In this document: one piece after another, positions 5,327 to 7,225 of the stretch
How the letters are laid out: every line of letters begins with the position of its first letter
Position numbering within the stretch: position 1 is the stretch's first letter
Origin: an uncultured Oscillibacter sp.
GTDB taxonomy: Bacteria; Bacillota; Clostridia; Oscillospirales; Oscillospiraceae
Direction: 5' to 3'
DNA length: 7,225 nt
NCBI RefSeq assembly: GCF_910584465.1
Contig: NZ_CAJUBK010000086.1
Span: forward strand, 1 to 7,225
Made by a program: the position numbers and the translations under genes
The notes under the pieces: model-generated
Database searches by the model: none
Seen by the model: the letters and a program-made list of their open reading frames with translations, nothing else
What the model was told of the DNA's origin: nothing

Positions 5327-5911
5327 ATGCCGAGGAAGAACGCCCGCAACACCAAGGGCCGCATCATCTCCGCCGCCTGGAAGCTCTTTTACGAGCAGGG
5401 CTATGAGGACACCACGATCGAGGACATCGTCTTCGAGTCCGAGACCTCCAAGGGCTCCTTCTACCATTACTTCGACGGGAAGGACGCCCTGCTGGGCACC
5501 CTGTCCAACGTCTTCGACGAGAAATACGAGGAGCTGGCCCCCGCCATGGACCCCGCCCTGGACGCCGTGGGCAAGCTGGCCTATCTGAACCACGAGCTCT
5601 TCGCCATGATCGACGGCAGCGTCTCCCTGGACCTGCTGGCCCGGCTGCTGGCCACCCAGCTCTTCGCCCGGGGGGAGAAGCACCTCCTGGACCGGGACCG
5701 CACCTATTTCAAGCTCCTGCGGAAGATCATCGCCGAGGGCCAGCAGGCGGGCCAGCTCCGGGCGGACCGGACGGTGAACGAGATCGTCAAGGCATACGCC
5801 CTCTGGGAGCGGGCCCTGCTGTACGACTGGTGCCTGTGCGGCGGGGGATACTCGTTGGTCGCCTACACCGACGCCATGACCCCCATGTTCCTGGAGAGCT
5901 GGCGGGGCTGA
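5327..5911 (+). CDS. TetR/AcrR-family transcriptional regulator
   Basis: This 194-residue DNA-binding protein has a typical TetR N-terminus: TKGRIISAAWKLFYEQGYEDTT (9-30), then the helix-turn-helix and its following helix with SKGSFYHYFDGKDAL (41-55). The Gly-Ser-Phe-Tyr-His-Tyr-Phe signature is classic for the family. The rest should be a helical ligand-binding and dimerisation domain, and its ligand cannot be read from sequence. The start is set by AAAGGAGG (5314-5321), 5 nt before the ATG; an upstream in-frame start lies within the predicted -35 and is rejected. It is divergent from dapF and parallel to putP, whose start is 188 nt beyond its stop. Most such proteins repress neighbouring genes and release DNA on ligand binding. 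putP and perhaps dapF are the obvious targets, an inference from the operator-like repeats nearby. Confidence 0.92.
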   Translation: MPRKNARNTKGRIISAAWKLFYEQGYEDTTIEDIVFESETSKGSFYHYFDGKDALLGTLSNVFDEKYEELAPAMDPALDAVGKLAYLNHELFAMIDGSVSLDLLARLLATQLFARGEKHLLDRDRTYFKLLRKIIAEGQQAGQLRADRTVNEIVKAYALWERALLYDWCLCGGGYSLVAYTDAMTPMFLESWRG

Positions 5912-5920
5912 GGAGGGATC

Positions 5921-5947
5921 ATGATCTTCGACGGGGATCTCGCCTAA
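5921..5947 (+). CDS. Possible 8-codon micro-ORF after the TetR gene (tentative)
   Basis: A very short frame encoding MIFDGDLA starts 9 nt after the TetR stop codon and is preceded by AGGAGG (5911-5916). Its TAA overlaps an ATG (TAATG), opening a 39-codon frame to 6066 with a hydrophobic C-terminal half. The good ribosome binding site is the only support. The longer frame runs through the putP operator and promoter, so chance is the likelier explanation. Confidence 0.15.
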   Translation: MIFDGDLA

Positions 5948-5997
5948 TGATCGTACAGCTGGAAAGGCCTGCCGTTTCGAGATCTTATCGGATTTCC

Positions 5998-6037
5998 ACA
6001 GAACGAGGTATAGACTGCGTTCTATACTTCGTTCTGT
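5998..6037. promoter_or_regulatory. Large inverted-repeat operator upstream of putP
   Basis: Arms 5998-6014 and 6021-6037 form a 17-bp inverted repeat with one mismatch (6007 opposite 6028) and a 6-bp centre. The inner 20 bp, GTATAGACTGCGTTCTATAC (6008-6027), have perfect 7-bp arms. The size and symmetry fit a site bound by one or two TetR-type dimers. It ends about 22 bp upstream of the putP -10, near the expected -35, so a bound regulator would affect putP transcription. As RNA it would not form a standard terminator. Confidence 0.65.
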
Positions 6038-6053
6038 CTTTCGTTCTAGTAAA
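6018..6053 (+). repeat. Three CGTTCT repeats with exact 12-bp period
   Basis: CGTTCT occurs at 6018-6023, 6030-6035 and 6042-6047, each 12 bp apart. An inverted copy, AGAACG, is at 6000-6005. The third copy lies beyond the inverted repeat and covers the -35 region of putP. The regular spacing suggests additional helical-phase-related contact sites for a regulator rather than chance. Confidence 0.55.
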
Positions 6054-6057
6054 AAGT

Positions 6058-6072
6058 GTGCTATGATAGCAC
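6058..6072 (+). promoter_or_regulatory. Extended -10 putP promoter inside a symmetric element
   Basis: TGC-TATGAT (6059-6067) is an extended -10 box with 5 of 6 matches, placed 32 nt before the putP ATG. At 17-bp spacing the -35 position is TTTCGT, very weak, so the promoter probably relies on the extended -10. The box lies inside the 7-bp-arm palindrome GTGCTAT-G-ATAGCAC, which may be a second operator. Confidence 0.6.
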
Positions 6073-6099
6073 CCACTGAACCGATAAAGGAGAGAGAGT

Positions 6100-7225
6100 A
6101 TGTCTACCGCACAGATCTGCATCATGGCCACCATCATCCTGTACCTCTGCTTCGTGATCTTCACGGGCGTGATGATCGGCCGCCGTTCCAAGAAGAGCGC
6201 CGAGGGCTTCTACCTCGGGGGCCGGGGCATCGGCCCCCTGGTCACCGCCATGAGCGCCGAGGCTTCCGACATGAGCAGCTATCTGCTCATGGGTATCCCG
6301 GGGCTGGCGTACCTCAGCGGTGTGGCGGACGCCAGCTGGACCGCCATCGGCCTGGCCATCGGCACCTATCTGAACTTCCTGCTGGTGGCCAAGAAGCTCC
6401 GCCGCTACAGCGTCAAGCTGGACGCCATCACCATCCCCAGCTTCATCTCCAAGCGCTATGGCGAGGAGAAGCCCGTGATCATGTGCATCTCCGCCCTGAT
6501 CATCCTGATCTTCTTCGTGCCCTACGTGGCCTCCGGCCTGGCGGCCATCGGCAAGCTCTTCAACAGCCTCTTCGGCTGGGACTACATGGCCGCCGCCGTC
6601 ATCGGGGCCATCGTCATCATCAGCTATACCTCCATCGGCGGCTTCAGCGCCGTGGCCACCATGGATCTGATCCAGTCCGTCATCATGACCGCCGCCCTGG
6701 CCGTCATCGTGGTCTTCGGCATCGTCCAGGCCGGGGGGCTGGACGCCGTCATCGCCCACGCCCAGGAGCTCCCCGGGTTCCTGAGCTTCACGCAGACCTA
6801 TGACGTCTCCACCGGCGGGGCGGCCCCCTATGGCTTCATCCGCATCATCTCCATGCTGGCCTGGGGCCTGGGCTATTTCGGGATGCCCCACATCCTGGTC
6901 CGCTTCATGGCGATCCGGGACGAGGACGAGCTGACCCTCTCCCGCCGCATCGCGGGCACCTGGGTGGTGCTCTCCATGGGCGTGGCGGTGTTCATCGGCA
7001 TCGTGGGCCACGCCGTGTCCGCCACGGGCCGGGTGCCCTTCCTGGAGGGCAGCGCCACGGAGACCATCATCGTGCGCCTGTCCGACCTGCTGTCGTCTTA
7101 CGGCGTGTTCCCCGCCGTCATCGCGGGCTGCATCCTGGCGGGCATCCTGGCCGCCACCATGTCCACCGCCGACAGCCAGCTGCTGGCGGCCTCCTCCGCC
7201 TTCTCGGAGAACATCGTCCAGGAGG
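6100..7225 (+). CDS. putP: Sodium/proline symporter, N-terminal 375 codons (3' end outside window)
   Basis: This member of the sodium:solute symporter family (SSS/SLC5) should bring L-proline into the cell with Na+. The window holds 375 codons, about three quarters of the 502 expected from E. coli PutP. Matches to PutP run throughout: FYLGGRGIGPLVTAMSAEASDMSSYLLMG near residues 37-65 with Na+-site Asp57 (E. coli Asp55) and Ser59; PYVASG with Tyr142 (Tyr140); and AWGLGYFGMPHILVRFM at 254-270 with Trp255, Tyr259 and Pro263 in the spacing of the proline-binding Trp244, Tyr248 and Pro252. ATMSTADSQLL (352-362) supplies the second Na+-site Ser355 and Thr356. AAAGGAG (6086-6092) lies 7 nt before the ATG. 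The operator-like repeats upstream and the adjacent TetR gene suggest tight control. The binding residues favour proline over other solutes, but transport is not proven. Confidence 0.94.
   Translation, partial: MSTAQICIMATIILYLCFVIFTGVMIGRRSKKSAEGFYLGGRGIGPLVTAMSAEASDMSSYLLMGIPGLAYLSGVADASWTAIGLAIGTYLNFLLVAKKLRRYSVKLDAITIPSFISKRYGEEKPVIMCISALIILIFFVPYVASGLAAIGKLFNSLFGWDYMAAAVIGAIVIISYTSIGGFSAVATMDLIQSVIMTAALAVIVVFGIVQAGGLDAVIAHAQELPGFLSFTQTYDVSTGGAAPYGFIRIISMLAWGLGYFGMPHILVRFMAIRDEDELTLSRRIAGTWVVLSMGVAVFIGIVGHAVSATGRVPFLEGSATETIIVRLSDLLSSYGVFPAVIAGCILAGILAATMSTADSQLLAASSAFSENIVQE

Noticed and set aside
6061..7011. Long minus-strand open frame opposite putP
   Set aside because: Its composition (Gly, Asp, His, Ala runs) is an antisense image of putP, and no start signal is present.

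Overview
The window comes from a GC-rich bacterium whose codon third positions are mostly G or C, with strong AAGGAGG-type ribosome binding sites. It has a meso-diaminopimelate pathway gene, an aldo/keto reductase carrying iron-sulfur clusters, and two cation-coupled amino-acid symporters. Together these suggest a GC-rich anaerobic member of the Clostridia, most likely the Oscillospiraceae (Flavonifractor/Oscillibacter-like). That placement is an inference from gene style, not a database match.

Layout: (1) 1-630 (+) is the 3' part of 6-phosphofructokinase, followed by a near-consensus ParB binding site (parS-like, 643-658). (2) 790-1818 (+) is an aldo/keto reductase with a C-terminal double [4Fe-4S] ferredoxin-like domain, followed by strong hairpins. 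(3) 2177-2608 (-) is a small unrecognised four-helix membrane protein with its own promoter and probable terminator. (4) 2950-5093 (-) is a two-gene unit: dapF, then a dicarboxylate/amino acid:cation symporter, closed by a textbook terminator. (5) 5327-5911 (+) is a TetR-family regulator, divergent from dapF. (6) From 6100 (+) to the window edge is a PutP-type sodium/proline symporter, cut off after 375 codons.

The most interesting signal is regulatory. In front of putP lies a 17-bp-arm inverted repeat, three CGTTCT repeats at an exact 12-bp period, and a symmetric element over the -10 box. A 12-bp core of the putP operator recurs with one mismatch inside the dapF promoter, on the other side of the TetR gene. 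The simplest model is that this TetR protein co-regulates putP and the divergent dapF-symporter unit, linking amino-acid uptake to diaminopimelate metabolism. This is inferred from sequence alone.

Several proteins keep their catalytic cores but differ at specific positions. The phosphofructokinase lacks three of the usual effector-site residues. The dicarboxylate-family symporter lacks the arginine that binds acidic side chains. DapF has a changed Asn-Pro-His loop. I found no CRISPR array, insertion sequence, tRNA, rRNA or clear mobile element, and no wholly new multi-gene system.
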